Assembly (NCBI GenBank): GCA_963764235.1
Contig: CAVXRO010000009.1
Coordinates: 124,001-188,000, forward strand
Reading direction: 5' to 3'
Source: DATFVA01 sp963764235
GTDB taxonomy: Bacteria > Bacteroidota > Ignavibacteria > Ignavibacteriales > Ignavibacteriaceae
DNA length: 64,000 nucleotides
Made by a program: the position numbers and the translations under genes. Position 1 is the stretch's first letter; every line of letters begins with the position of its first letter. Below, in pieces: positions 43,992 to 53,628 of this stretch. Under the pieces are notes generated by a model. That model searched no databases. It was not told the origin of the DNA and saw only the letters and a list, made by a program, of their open reading frames with translations.

Positions 43992-44756
43992 ATGAAACGG
44001 ACACTTTTTTTCCTGTATGGCACATTCTGCTACCTCGTTTTTTTCGCAACATTCTTATATGCAATGGGATTCCTTGGGAATTTCCTTGTCCCGAAAACTA
44101 TTGATTCCGCTGTCACTCTTCCGCTGGGTGAAGCACTATTGATAAATCTTTCCCTTCTCGGCCTATTTGCACTTCAACACAGCATTATGGCACGGAAAGG
44201 GTTTAAAAAATGGCTTACTAAATTTATTGCCGAACCGCTTGAGAGATCCACGTATGTGCTTTTCTCCAGCCTGGCATTAATTCTCCTGTTCTGGCAGTGG
44301 CAGCCTATGGGCGGAGAAATATGGAATTTCTCGGGAACGGCTTTAGGTTACGTTATTTACGGAATGTATGCATTCGGATGGCTGCTTGTACTGGTAACAA
44401 CATTCCTTATAAATCATTTTGATCTGTTCGGGTTGAGACAGGTTTGGCTTTATCTTTTAGGTAAAAAATATACTAACCTGGGATTCGTGACCCCCGGACC
44501 CTACAAAATGATCAGGCATCCATTGTATCTCGGTTGGTTGTGTGTATTCTGGTCAACTCCGGTTATGTCAGTAGCACATCTGGTTTTTGCTGTTATGACT
44601 ACAGCGTATATCTTCTTTGCTATCAGGCTCGAGGAAAAGGATCTGGTTACTATTCACGGAAGGGATTATACTGAGTATAGAAAGAAAGTACCTATGATGC
44701 TGCCCTTCGGTAAAAAAGAAAAAATTGCAGTTTCAAATTATGACAAGGCTGCTTAA
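43992..44756 (+). CDS. mddA: methanethiol S-methyltransferase-like (MddA) membrane protein
   Basis: A 254-residue protein with about six transmembrane helices. It has LFALQHSIMARKGFKKW, ERSTYVLFSSLALILLFWQWQP and the SAM-binding isoprenylcysteine-methyltransferase-type end TPGPYKMIRHPLYLGWL...LEEKDL...YTEYRKKVPMMLPF. MddA methylates methanethiol to dimethyl sulfide with SAM; related NnrU/ICMT proteins share the C-terminus. The long N-terminal half fits MddA best. A 10-bp hairpin follows the gene. Confidence 0.75.
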   Translation: MKRTLFFLYGTFCYLVFFATFLYAMGFLGNFLVPKTIDSAVTLPLGEALLINLSLLGLFALQHSIMARKGFKKWLTKFIAEPLERSTYVLFSSLALILLFWQWQPMGGEIWNFSGTALGYVIYGMYAFGWLLVLVTTFLINHFDLFGLRQVWLYLLGKKYTNLGFVTPGPYKMIRHPLYLGWLCVFWSTPVMSVAHLVFAVMTTAYIFFAIRLEEKDLVTIHGRDYTEYRKKVPMMLPFGKKEKIAVSNYDKAA

Positions 44757-44768
44757 ATGGTTTATCAT

Positions 44769-44790
44769 CCGGCCGTAAAATTACGGCCGG
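44769..44790 (+). terminator. perfect 10-bp hairpin after the mddA-like gene
   Basis: CCGGCCGTAA pairs with TTACGGCCGG around two bases, 12 bp after the stop. No T-run follows, so it may be an mRNA-stabilising or terminator hairpin. Confidence 0.5.
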
Positions 44791-44837
44791 AATTCCGGTA
44801 AGGAATTATCAAAGAACATTCAAACGGAGTAGTTAAG

Positions 44838-45068
44838 ATGCAATCGGCCATGACGATCATAAATAAGCTTGCTTCAAAAAATATCATCATACGAATGTAT
44901 AAGTATTATATAATAGACAGCATTATCATTGTCAGGAAAGAAGGATTTAAGTCGCTTTTGAAAAAAAGAGGATGGAAGATTTTTGCGGCAGTTATAGGAT
45001 ATTATGTGGTACGGGATACTATTTTGTACATATTGATACCCTACCTGGCCGCAAGGAGTATAATTTAA
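44838..45068 (+). CDS. small basic membrane-associated protein
   Basis: A 76-residue protein, Ile/Lys/Tyr rich, with one hydrophobic segment (IFAAVIGYYVVRDTILYILIPYL). GGAG lies 9 bases before the ATG. It begins 26 bp before the GAF-SpoIIE gene and may be in its operon. No recognised family. Confidence 0.55.
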   Translation: MQSAMTIINKLASKNIIIRMYKYYIIDSIIIVRKEGFKSLLKKRGWKIFAAVIGYYVVRDTILYILIPYLAARSII

Positions 45069-45093
45069 CATAAAAAATAAAAGGTACAGTTAA

Positions 45094-46417
45094 ATGAACA
45101 CCGATGTAATCGAATATAATGATGACATAAAAATAAAAAATGGAATTGCTCTCAAGGCAGGAAGACCATTAGGACTGGACAATCTGAACCCCGATAACCT
45201 GATGGTCGCAAAAGATTTTATGCTGCTTCAAAGAGTTGTAACGAAAGTAAATTCAATACTTGATAAAAGCGAACTGTTGAAACAAATAGTTCAGGATGTT
45301 TCAAATACACTGGGATTTACAAGATGCGCTGTATTGCTCTACCATGAGGATGTCGATCAGCTGGAAATTGCAGCCCTTACCGGCTGGGATGATGAAAACT
45401 TTTACCCCGGATACAGGGTAAACAGGGATGAAGGTATCGTATGGAAAGCTGTGAGGGAACAAAGGATCATTTATATTCCCGATGTACTCGATTTTCCTGA
45501 TGAAATTCCCTGTGCTTTCACAAGCAGATCGCATCTTGATATTCCCTTATATCATCGTAATAAATTCGTCGGTATCCTTAATGCCCAGAATATAAAGGTC
45601 AATGCTTTTAGCAAGCATGATCTAAGACTTCTCAGAATGCTCGCTTCGCATATTTCTATAGCAATAGAAAATTCGCGCCTGTTTGAATTAGAGAAAAAAG
45701 AAAAAGAGGCAATGCAGAGCGAACTTAAAGAAGCAAAATATATCCAATCAGGATTGTTCCCTAAAAAATCTCCGGTTCTTGCTGACTTCAGAATTGGAGG
45801 CCTGTGTGAACCATGTCTCTGAGGTAGGCGGCGACTGGTACGATTACATCAAACTTCCTTCGGGAAAAATAGGTGTTGTCCTCGCTGATGTTTCGGGCAA
45901 AGGTCTCCCTGCAGCTTTGCTCATGTCATCTGCAAGAACAGTTTTCAGGGTCATCGCCTCAACTGAAGATTCGCCGTCCCGGGTTCTTAGTAAGGTTAAT
46001 GAATTCCTGATAAGCGATCTTCCCCCCTCGAGGTTCATTACAATGATCTATCTGGTTATTGATCCGGAATCAGGAAGAATAACCATGTCCAATGCAGGAC
46101 ATATGTGGCCAATCCATAAATCAGGAAGTTCTATAACCCAATTGCAGCACGAGGCAGGTTTTCCTCTCGGAATACAAAAAGAGGATTATGCGGAACATGA
46201 AATTAGAATTGAAGCCGGTGATAAACTCATTTTATATTCTGACGGAGTATCAGAAGCTGCCAACAGGCAGGAGCATTTCTTCGATGAAAAAATGATATAC
46301 ACCAGTTTACAGAAAGATTCTGCCGGTTTATGCACAATTTATGATGATCTGAAATCATTTGTCGGTTCGGCTGAACAGAATGATGATATTACACTGGTAG
46401 AAATAGAGAAGAAATAA
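45094..46417 (+). pseudogene. GAF domain PP2C/SpoIIE serine phosphatase (RsbU-like), one frameshift
   Basis: Across one break the frame encodes about 440 residues. A GAF domain occupies residues 45-210 (FTRCAVLLYHEDVDQLEIAA), then a coiled linker, then a SpoIIE-type phosphatase with metal-binding motifs VGGDWYDY, LADVSGKGLPAALLMS, LYSDGVSEA and NDDITLVEI. Such proteins dephosphorylate anti-sigma antagonists in partner-switching pathways. An extra base near 45814 (CCATGTCTCTGAGG, expected CC-GTCTCTGAGG) stops the first part at 45822 between GAF and catalytic domain. No partner-switch genes are adjacent. Confidence 0.75.
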
Positions 46418-46802
46418 AAGATCGACTGCGGGAATCTCATCTTGTGATGTAAAGCAACTAACCCCTGCTTCACGATATATTTTAAAATTTTTTTATTGTT
46501 TTTGTTCTTGTAAAACGTAATTTCATGACAAAGAAATCATCTACGTTTAATCAATACGGTCGCGGCTGTGGTAATCCTCAGACTGTATTTAATATTTACG
46601 GGCTTTATTAATTTACCTGTTCCTCTACCTGAACAGTGCGTTGTTCTATTTTTTCCTTATCCCACACTCGCTCTTGTTTACCGAATACAGATAATTTTTT
46701 TTGGTTCTAATCAAAAGGAGAGTATCATGAATACAAGTTAATCTTTAATTAAACGGTGGGCAACGGAATGAATTTATTGAAAAAACAATATGAGGTAATG
46801 AT
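46418..46802 (+). other. leader region with mini-ORFs before the ScyD/ScyE gene
   Basis: 385 bp without a full gene. AAGGAG near 46718 precedes a five-codon ORF (ATG AAT ACA AGT TAA). A 12-codon ORF from 46768 (MNLLKKQYEVMI) ends with TGA overlapping the ATG of the next gene (ATGA). Confidence 0.45.
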
Positions 46803-47930
46803 ATGAAAATAAAAATTTTAAGTATTTATGTTCTGGCATTGTTTGTACTCACTGCCCTCTATTCCTGTTCTGATAAAACAGATAGCGTGACAGATTCTCT
46901 TCAGAAGAAAGCCCCGGCTATGCAGCCGAGTGATGTCTCGGTATCTGTATTCGCAGCCGGACTGAACAATCCACGTGGGCTCAAATTCGGACCCGATGGT
47001 TACCTTTATGTTGCGGAAGGTGGATTGGGGGGCAATATCTCAACTGCAGGTCTTTGTGATTCGGTTATATCACCGGTAGGTCCTTATACAGGCGACTTTA
47101 CTGCCAGCATCTCTAAGATCAGTCCGTCGGGCGATATAACAATAGTTGCAGATAACCTTCCTTCCAGTCAGACAAGCGCTCAAACGGGTTCACTGGTAAG
47201 TGGCGTTGCCGATGTAGCTTTTATCGGAAATACACTTTACGCAGTGCTTGCCGGTGCAGGCTGCTCTCATGGTTTCCTGAATGATCCTAATGGAATAATA
47301 AAGGTGAACAGTGATGGCACCTGGGATCTGATCGCAGACCTGAGCGACTGGCAGCATAATCACCCCGTTATAAATCCGGAAGAAGATGATTTTGAACCGG
47401 ACGGTACCTGGTATAGTATGCTGAACGTCCGCGGTGATCTTTATGCTGTTGAGCCCAATCATGGTGAAATAGTTAAGGTCACAACAAGCGGAAATATCAG
47501 TCGTGTAATTGATGTATCTGCTTCGCAGGGACATATAGTTCCCACTGCACTGGCCTACCATGGTAACTTCTATTTCGGCAACCTGAATACATTTCCCATA
47601 GTACCGGGAAGTTCGAAAATATTTAAAGTTACACCGAGCGGAAATATTCAGGAACGGGAAACAGGACTAACAACGGTAGTGGGTCTTGTTTTTGATAACC
47701 AGGCCAGGATGTACGCCCTCGAAATGTCTACCGCGCCCGGAGACCCAACTCCAGGTACAGGCAGAATCGTTCGTATTCAGCCTTCCGGTCAGCAGGAGGT
47801 GCTGGTTGATACGCTGTTTTTCCCGACAGGTATGACGATGGGTCCTGACGGCGCTCTGTATGTTTCAAATAAAGGATTCGGTCCGCCTATTCCGGGGTTC
47901 GGTGAGATATTAAAAGTAAATGTTAATTGA
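46803..47930 (+). CDS. ScyD/ScyE-family beta-propeller lipoprotein
   Basis: A 375-residue protein with a lipoprotein signal (ALFVLTALYSC, acylated Cys near residue 22) and a ScyD/ScyE-type propeller (FAAGLNNPRGLKFGPDGYLYVAEG; GVADVAFIGNTLYAVLAGAGCSHG, abbreviated GSLVSGVADVAF). NHL-like repeats end in PTGMTMGPDGALYVSNKGFG. In cyanobacteria the family is linked to scytonemin synthesis, but most members elsewhere have unknown roles. A repeat element follows the gene. Confidence 0.82.
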   Translation: MKIKILSIYVLALFVLTALYSCSDKTDSVTDSLQKKAPAMQPSDVSVSVFAAGLNNPRGLKFGPDGYLYVAEGGLGGNISTAGLCDSVISPVGPYTGDFTASISKISPSGDITIVADNLPSSQTSAQTGSLVSGVADVAFIGNTLYAVLAGAGCSHGFLNDPNGIIKVNSDGTWDLIADLSDWQHNHPVINPEEDDFEPDGTWYSMLNVRGDLYAVEPNHGEIVKVTTSGNISRVIDVSASQGHIVPTALAYHGNFYFGNLNTFPIVPGSSKIFKVTPSGNIQERETGLTTVVGLVFDNQARMYALEMSTAPGDPTPGTGRIVRIQPSGQQEVLVDTLFFPTGMTMGPDGALYVSNKGFGPPIPGFGEILKVNVN

Positions 47931-47964
47931 TTTTTACTGAAGAACTATTTTTGAAACCAAAAAA

Positions 47965-48115
47965 GGCTGTCTCAGAAGTCAAGACTTATTAACCTGAACA
48001 TAGCGTTACGCTTTAGCGGGGGTTCAGGTTCTGATTTAGGTTCGAAATCGAATCTCCGGATTTCGAAATAATCCTGCTATGCTAGACAGGTGAGGAATGT
48101 TATTTTTGAGACAGC
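47965..48115. repeat. long hairpin element with GGCTGTCTCA arms (copy 2)
   Basis: GCTGTCTCA (47966-47974) and TGAGACAGC (48107-48115) form the outer arms. AACCTGAAC and GTTCAGGTT form an inner stem. It shares outer and inner arms with the element at 4132-4224 and again separates convergent genes. Confidence 0.65.
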
Positions 48116-48198
48116 ATCTTTTATTTTATTTTATTCAGGTCTAAGTTCCCATTCCGCCGGCAGAAGCTATCTCAGCAGACATACCGCATACAAAGAGG

Positions 48199-49134
48199 CT
48201 ATATCCTTCTCCTGAATCCTTCTCCTCTCACCTCGTGAACATTGCTTATTATCATAAAAGCATCAGGATCAATTTCTTTAACCACATTTGTAACCGTTCC
48301 CAATTCCTTTAAAGTCACAACGGTAACAATAACTTCACGTTCAACATTTTTGTACAGTCCCCTTGACTTAAGTGCTGTTGCCCCGCGACTTGTCTGCTCC
48401 ATTAAACCTTTGGCTACTTCAGGATATTTATCAGAGATAACATATACAGCCCTTGCGTAATCGAACCCGTCAATAATTACATCAATAATCCTTGAGGCTA
48501 TAAAAAGAAGGAAAAAGGCATAAAGGGTCAGTGCAAATGCGGGACGGTCGGGAGAAAGGTGTTTAAATTCAATTACAAATCCCGCCATGGTAATAACAAC
48601 AAAATCAATCATCATTATTGCCATACCCGGTTTAACACCGAACTTCTTTTGCATTATGGCAGCTACGATATCCGAGCCTGCTGTAGTTCCTTTAAACTTG
48701 AATATTATACCCAGACCTATCCCCAGTAGAGCACCTCCTACCAGCACCAGGAACAGGAAATCATGGTGAAGCAGATCTCTGATTGTCTGAGTATCCTGTA
48801 GCCTGATATATCCGAAACCCGGTATGTCCCCTCTGAAAAAATCTATGAAGAATGCGCTCAGAGTAAAACCGACAAAAGTCCGGATCCCGAAACTTCTGCC
48901 GAGTGAAATGATGCCCCAAATAAAAAGCGGAATATTCAATACCCAGATTGTTAAACCTATGGGAATTGTATTATTCGACAGATAATATACAGCCATTGCA
49001 AGTCCGCTCACCCCTCCCGGTACAACCCTTGCATCTACAAGGAACACTCCTATGCCTATCGACATCAGCGCAGCACCTATTGTTATTGCTGTATAGTCGA
49101 TAAAAGCCTGTTTCAACGTATGTTTATCGCTCAT
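48199..49134 (-). CDS. YitT-family membrane protein (DUF161 plus DUF2179)
   Basis: A 311-residue protein with about five to six transmembrane helices (ALMSIGIGVFLVDARVVPGGVSG near the N-terminus; GTTAGSDIVAAIMQKKFG in the middle) and a soluble C-terminal DUF2179 domain (REVIVTVVTLKELGTVTNVV; MIISNVHEVRGEGF). The function of YitT proteins is not settled. The ATG at 49134 is chosen for AGG spacing, over a GTG three bases earlier. Confidence 0.88.
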   Translation of the reverse strand: MSDKHTLKQAFIDYTAITIGAALMSIGIGVFLVDARVVPGGVSGLAMAVYYLSNNTIPIGLTIWVLNIPLFIWGIISLGRSFGIRTFVGFTLSAFFIDFFRGDIPGFGYIRLQDTQTIRDLLHHDFLFLVLVGGALLGIGLGIIFKFKGTTAGSDIVAAIMQKKFGVKPGMAIMMIDFVVITMAGFVIEFKHLSPDRPAFALTLYAFFLLFIASRIIDVIIDGFDYARAVYVISDKYPEVAKGLMEQTSRGATALKSRGLYKNVEREVIVTVVTLKELGTVTNVVKEIDPDAFMIISNVHEVRGEGFRRRI

Positions 49135-49281
49135 CACCTCACCTGATTCAATTTGAACTGCAAATATAGGAATCAGCAGAATCTTCCGAAAACGTTATTA
49201 CCCGGCATCATATTTAATCATTTGCCTATATCTTCACGATATTTTAGTTTACATACAGTAAAAATCAAACCGGATTACGCA

Positions 49282-49683
49282 ATGCCTGCACAAAATGGAA
49301 ATAAATTCTTAACCATTGATGATTATCTCTCCTCGGTGCCGGGGGAAATGAAAATAGTCCTTGAAGAACTTCGTAAGTTAATACGAGAGGCAGCACCTGA
49401 AGCAGAAGAAGTGATAAGTTATAATATGCCGGCTTACAGGCAGGATGGGATGCTGGTGTATTTTATGGCCCACAAAAACCACATCGGTTTTTACCCAGGG
49501 AATAACGCAGTTAATGAGATATTTAAGGAGGAACTCAAAGAATATAAAACTTCAAAGGGTACTATTCAACTTCCTGTAAACAAAGTCCTTCCGAAAAGAC
49601 TCCTACAAAGAATTGTGAAGTTCAGGATAAAAGAAAATGTTGAAAAGGCCAAACTGAAAAAGCAGGGACGTAGAAAAATGTAA
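49282..49683 (+). CDS. DUF1801 (YdhG-like) protein
   Basis: A 133-residue protein with the DUF1801 pattern: IDDYLSSVPGEMKIVLEELRKLIREAAPEAEEVISYNMPAYR (core EVISYNMPAY), GFYPGNNAV and TIQLPVNKVLPKRLLQRIVKFR. The ATG at 49282 fits the family length; an upstream extension to 49153 has no family support. The family has an iron-chaperone-like fold (frataxin/YdhG type) but unclear function. It is the last chromosomal gene before the left att repeat. Confidence 0.82.
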   Translation: MPAQNGNKFLTIDDYLSSVPGEMKIVLEELRKLIREAAPEAEEVISYNMPAYRQDGMLVYFMAHKNHIGFYPGNNAVNEIFKEELKEYKTSKGTIQLPVNKVLPKRLLQRIVKFRIKENVEKAKLKKQGRRKM

Positions 49684-49834
49684 GATGACTCTCCTCCCGT
49701 CAATTCTACATATTCAGCCATTATGTATACGCAGAAAACATAGGTAAAAATGTGAAAATAAAAGTGTACAAGTCTTTGTAATATAAGGACTTATATTTTC
49801 TTTTGATTTTCCATTTTGAGCTTTACTTTTATAT

Positions 49835-49855
49835 TTTTTGTTACTTATTTGTTAC
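49835..49855. repeat. left attachment-site repeat (attL)
   Basis: Five T followed by GTTACTTATTTGTTAC, identical over 21 bp to 60321-60341. It lies 35 bp before the integrase start, the usual place for attL. Confidence 0.8.
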
Positions 49856-49890
49856 TCAAATAATTTGTTAATCATTCAGGAGGAAATGAT

Positions 49891-50948
49891 ATGAGAGTAA
49901 CTGTAAGAACTAAGAAGCTTAAAAACGGAGGTAGCAGTATTTATCTGGATATTTATCATGTTGGCAAAAGAAAGTATGAATTCTTGAATTTGTACTTATC
50001 GAAGGATAAAATTCAGAATAAAGAGACTAAAAAACTTGCCGAACAAATCAGAGCAAAACGAGAGCTTGAATTAGCCAGCAATGAATTTGGTTTTTCAACC
50101 TCTTTTAAGAAAAAAACCAATTTCATCCAATATTTTGAAAAATGGATTTCAGGGAAAAAATTCAATTCTATCTATGATTGTGCTTTAATAAAAGTAAAAG
50201 AGTTTGCTGGAAATAATCTTACTTTTCAAAATATTGATGAAATTTGGATAGAGGATTTAAAAAGTTTTTATTAAATAATACTAATATCTCACCTAACACA
50301 GCCAAGCATTATTTTGTTATCTTAAAACGTGTCCTTAACGATGCTGTTAAGAATAAAATAATTCAATCTTCACCAGCATTCTACTCTTCAAATGTTAAAA
50401 CTAAAGACACTAAAATTGATTTTCTAACCTTTCATGAAATTAAGAAATTGTTTGAAACAAAGTATCGCTTCAAATATCCTGATGTTAAAAGAGCATTCTT
50501 ATTTTCTTGTTACACTGGACTACGTTTTTCAGACATAAAACAATTAAAATGGAAACATATAAAATCGGATAATGTTGAAATTTTGCAACAAAAAACATCT
50601 GAATATCTTTATATTCCTTTATCTCACTCAGCCATCGGTATCCTATCTCCAAATACAAATATTATGCACCTACCAGACAGTTTTGTTTTTAATATACCTG
50701 ATAGATTTTCAATTGGATCATTGATAAAAAAATGATTTAAAGATGCGCTGATTGAAAAAAATGGACACTATCATGTGAGTCGACATACTTTTGCAGTTAT
50801 GCTCATTAGTTCCGGGGTAGATATTTATCGGGTAAGTAAATTAATGGGACATAAAAGCCTAAGGACTACTGAAATTTATACAAAACTAATCGATGAAAAG
50901 AAAAAAGAAGCTGTTGACAGACTTCCTATTATTGAGGTGGCAATATGA
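49891..50948 (+). pseudogene. tyrosine recombinase (phage-type integrase), frameshift plus internal TGA
   Basis: Translated across two breaks, a complete site-specific recombinase of about 350 residues with N-terminal arm-binding and SAM-like domains and a C-terminal catalytic domain. Catalytic features are CYTGLRFSDIKQLKW (Arg), SRHTFAVMLI (His-x-x-Arg region) and MGHKSLRTTEIYTK with the nucleophile Tyr. A run of five T at 50265-50269 (six expected) shifts the frame, and a TGA at 50733-50735 sits where Trp is expected (IKK-W-FKDAL). AGGAGG before the ATG shows a genuine start. Probably inactive unless these are sequence errors. Confidence 0.88.
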
Positions 50949-51643
50949 ATTATGATATTTTATATGGTTCATTCGAAGAATTCATAAAATATATTGAAGA
51001 TAATTTCATGACTCCTACTGAAAAACTTAATATATACAGGGAGTATCTATTTCAAATACAACGATTATTCAATATAAAAAAAAGATATACCGAACAGGAT
51101 TTTGCAGACGAAACAGCTTTATATGCTCTTCTCCAAAATCCAATATTTAACGATTATTATCATAGATATCTTCTTAATAAATGGGATGGAGATTTGGAAA
51201 CCCAAGCGTTATACTATGAGCAAGGAGTATTTAACTTATTCAAAAATCTTGAATCATTTTTAAATGGGATATCTACTGAAATTCAATATTTAGAAAACCA
51301 AAATGAGATTAAGGAATTAGTTGAGGATATACAAGGTGGCAAGTCAGCTTCTCCGAAAATATTTTATTCTGACCTCGTTCATATTTTTCAAACAATGAAA
51401 AGTATAGGATATTTCCCTGAGAGACCCCCAACTAAAAAAATTGCTAATCTGTTCTCTGGAGTTACCAATTTTGAAACTAATTATAATGCTACTGTAGGTC
51501 AATTGAAGGACAATCCTAATAGGAAGACCAATAGTGATAAATTATTTTCATTTATTAAAAACCTTATCGATTTCTTTGATGATGATAAAATACTAAATGA
51601 TCTTAGGGATCATATTGATAAGTTGATCAAACATCCTAAATAA
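50945..51643 (+). CDS. unknown element protein, RteC-like style
   Basis: A 232-residue mostly helical protein starting at an ATG that overlaps the integrase stop (ATGA), so the two are coupled. Sequences such as ETQALYYEQGVFNLFKNLES and PTKKIANLFSGVTNFETNY resemble proteins next to integrases in Bacteroidetes mobile elements, some annotated RteC-like. No catalytic motif is visible. A regulatory role in the element's life cycle is possible. Confidence 0.6.
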   Translation: MNYDILYGSFEEFIKYIEDNFMTPTEKLNIYREYLFQIQRLFNIKKRYTEQDFADETALYALLQNPIFNDYYHRYLLNKWDGDLETQALYYEQGVFNLFKNLESFLNGISTEIQYLENQNEIKELVEDIQGGKSASPKIFYSDLVHIFQTMKSIGYFPERPPTKKIANLFSGVTNFETNYNATVGQLKDNPNRKTNSDKLFSFIKNLIDFFDDDKILNDLRDHIDKLIKHPK

Positions 51644-51735
51644 GGCCTCAACATTATATAATATTTATAATTCCCTTTTATTTCAGATTTTTACTAGTTG
51701 TATCTAAAATATTCAATTAATTTTGAGGTACAGTT

Positions 51736-51990
51736 ATGGAGAAATCGAACAAAACAATTTATGATTTAATAAATCACCTAACCTTCAAGGAGGCTACGGA
51801 TTATTTGGGTGTATCAAAATCTTACCTCTATAAGCTTACACATAAAAATTTGATCCCATATTACAAACCAGGCGGCAAGTTAATTTATTTCCTAAAAAAG
51901 GACGTGGATGAATGGCTTTTCAAAAATCGTATTAGAAGCAGAGAGCAAATCGAGCAGGAAGCAATCGATAGAGTTACTCTCAAAAAATAA
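51736..51990 (+). CDS. excisionase-family helix-turn-helix protein
   Basis: An 84-residue MerR-like HTH (TFKEATDYLGVSKSYLYKLT, then IPYYKPGGKLIYFLKKDVDEWL), the HTH_17/excisionase pattern. GAGGT lies before the ATG. In integrated elements such proteins direct excision or regulate the element. It lies between the integrase block and the replication-like gene. Confidence 0.85.
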   Translation: MEKSNKTIYDLINHLTFKEATDYLGVSKSYLYKLTHKNLIPYYKPGGKLIYFLKKDVDEWLFKNRIRSREQIEQEAIDRVTLKK

Positions 51991-52032
51991 TTGTCCATCG
52001 GGAGTAATTTATTCATTTCGATTTGAGTTATT

Positions 52033-52818
52033 ATGGATAACACATCAGAAAATAAGATGGAGCATAAATTCTCTGTTGAATACGCAAAAAAATGGAGTGT
52101 AGATGAAGCTATAGTTCTAAGGTTAATTATTTATTTTGTGAGTCTGAATCGAAGTAAGGGGATTAATTATCAATATGGACATTATTGGATGTTCTGCTCG
52201 ATAAAAAAATTAACAACAGATTACCAACCGTATTTTAGTAAAGGACAATATAGAACAATAATAAAAAATCTTATCAAAAATGGAGTAATAATTGCCGCTG
52301 ATTTAAATAAAAACGGTTGGGTAAATCCCAATTGGTATGCAGTTAAAGATGAAACAATGTTATTGGATATATTTCCTGCTCCCCAAGATAAATTGGATTT
52401 AAAGGATAGAAAGCAGCTAAATATATTTATAAAAGGCAAGAGGCTTGAAATCTCAACACAAAATTTATCAGATAATGAATTGAGAGAGAAGATTAGAACT
52501 TCACCCAATCTTAGTTTAAGTGATAAGAATGCACTGAAAATAAATTATCCGAACATAGAGAATGAATGGTATTATATAGGAGATGATTTTGACAGACTTT
52601 TTGAAAGTATACCAGATGAATTTGATAAAATGGATTTTGATGAATTGAGAAAATTTATAAAGCAGAATAAATTAAGGATAGTTTTAACGGCCGAAATGGA
52701 CATAGATAATGTCAGGAATGAAATTCGTTTCTGCTTAAGAAATAAATTCAACATTAAGAAAGAAATTCCAACAGAGAAACGAAAATCAGGATCTTGGTAC
52801 TTAGATGATATTGACTAA
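52033..52818 (+). CDS. replication-initiator-like winged-helix protein
   Basis: A 261-residue protein. The first 110 residues (WSVDEAIVLRLIIYFVSLN; YWMFCSIKKLTTDYQPYFSKGQYRTIIKNLIKNGVI, core SKGQYRTIIKNLIKNG) look like the winged-helix domain of phage or plasmid replication proteins that choose between hosts' helicase loading. The rest is charged and unrecognised. It follows the excisionase-like gene by 42 bp on the same strand. The replication role is inferred. Confidence 0.5.
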   Translation: MDNTSENKMEHKFSVEYAKKWSVDEAIVLRLIIYFVSLNRSKGINYQYGHYWMFCSIKKLTTDYQPYFSKGQYRTIIKNLIKNGVIIAADLNKNGWVNPNWYAVKDETMLLDIFPAPQDKLDLKDRKQLNIFIKGKRLEISTQNLSDNELREKIRTSPNLSLSDKNALKINYPNIENEWYYIGDDFDRLFESIPDEFDKMDFDELRKFIKQNKLRIVLTAEMDIDNVRNEIRFCLRNKFNIKKEIPTEKRKSGSWYLDDID

Positions 52819-53285
52819 ATTCAGCATATAGGTTTGTCAGAATTAGCACATAGGATTGTGGATTTCGGTAAATATATTTGATAGAATTGGCTCATTTATA
52901 ATATTATAAATAAGTTAATTAAATAAACTGTTCAACTCTGTTGGAGTGCTTCGCACTCAAATCTAAAGGAGCGGAAATACATTTGATGCTATTCTTGAAT
53001 TGTGTAATATTTCTTCAGCTGATGAGGCACACTGAATTAAGACATTTAACATATACATTTGCACTACCTTATAAAAAATCACTTAGCCTGCCTCAGCTAA
53101 TGGAGAATTTAGGGTATTCTTCAATACCCCCTCCACCCTTAAATCACTTGAGATCAAATTTCTATGGAGCACTGAGCAGTCAAGAAAAATTTTTTTAGCT
53201 ACCGAGCTTCAAAGCTATTTTTACGTACTATCCTCAACCATTCTTTTTTAATTTTTCGAAATACTACACTGAAGTTTCTCTAAAT
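52819..53285. other. gene-free interval inside the element
   Basis: About 470 bp with no convincing gene. Two small hairpins are visible: GAGTGC-TTC-GCACTC near 52942 and GGTATT-CTTC-AATACC near 53114. The first could be a terminator-like stem for the replication-like gene. Confidence 0.4.
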
Positions 53286-53569
53286 CTAAACGCTGACTCC
53301 GACTGCACCTGAATAAACAACCAAATGATTTATTTCAACAACAAGAGGAAAGGTTCTTCCAAATATCACACCTGTTCTAATACCTTTTTCGGCCTCTGCT
53401 AAATATAGTATTGACCTATATGGATAATGTATTGTCATACCCATCTCATTTACAAATATTGAAAAAATTCATCACTTATTTCAGTGAGTTTAGCCTCTTT
53501 GAATTTTTTTGGTTAGTTATAATTAATTCCAATTATTTTATTTAGGTATTTTGCAAATATTTCTTTCAT
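53286..53569 (-). pseudogene. decayed small gene, in-frame stop and frameshift
   Basis: Repaired, about 94 residues starting MKEIFAKYLNKIIGIN (GGAAG before the ATG at 53569). The middle reads EMGMTIHYPYRSILYLAEA and the end TFPLVVEINHLVVYSGAV. It has a TAA after about 18 codons and a six-T run near 53465 where seven T are expected. It lies 60 bp downstream of another decayed gene, so both were once an operon. Family not recognised. Confidence 0.5.
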
Positions 53570-53628
53570 AAATCTTCCTTTCGCTATGTAATAGTGATTA
53601 GCAATAACGCAAATATTTTCAAATATAT

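Noticed and set aside
45301..45534. Antisense frame in the GAF-SpoIIE gene, and many similar shadow frames elsewhere
   Set aside because: They lie fully inside well-supported genes in other frames and show no family resemblance.
52941..53198. Plus-strand frame of 85 codons
   Set aside because: It contains hairpin-forming repeats and low-complexity Pro/Leu text, no ribosome site, and lies in an otherwise eroded stretch.
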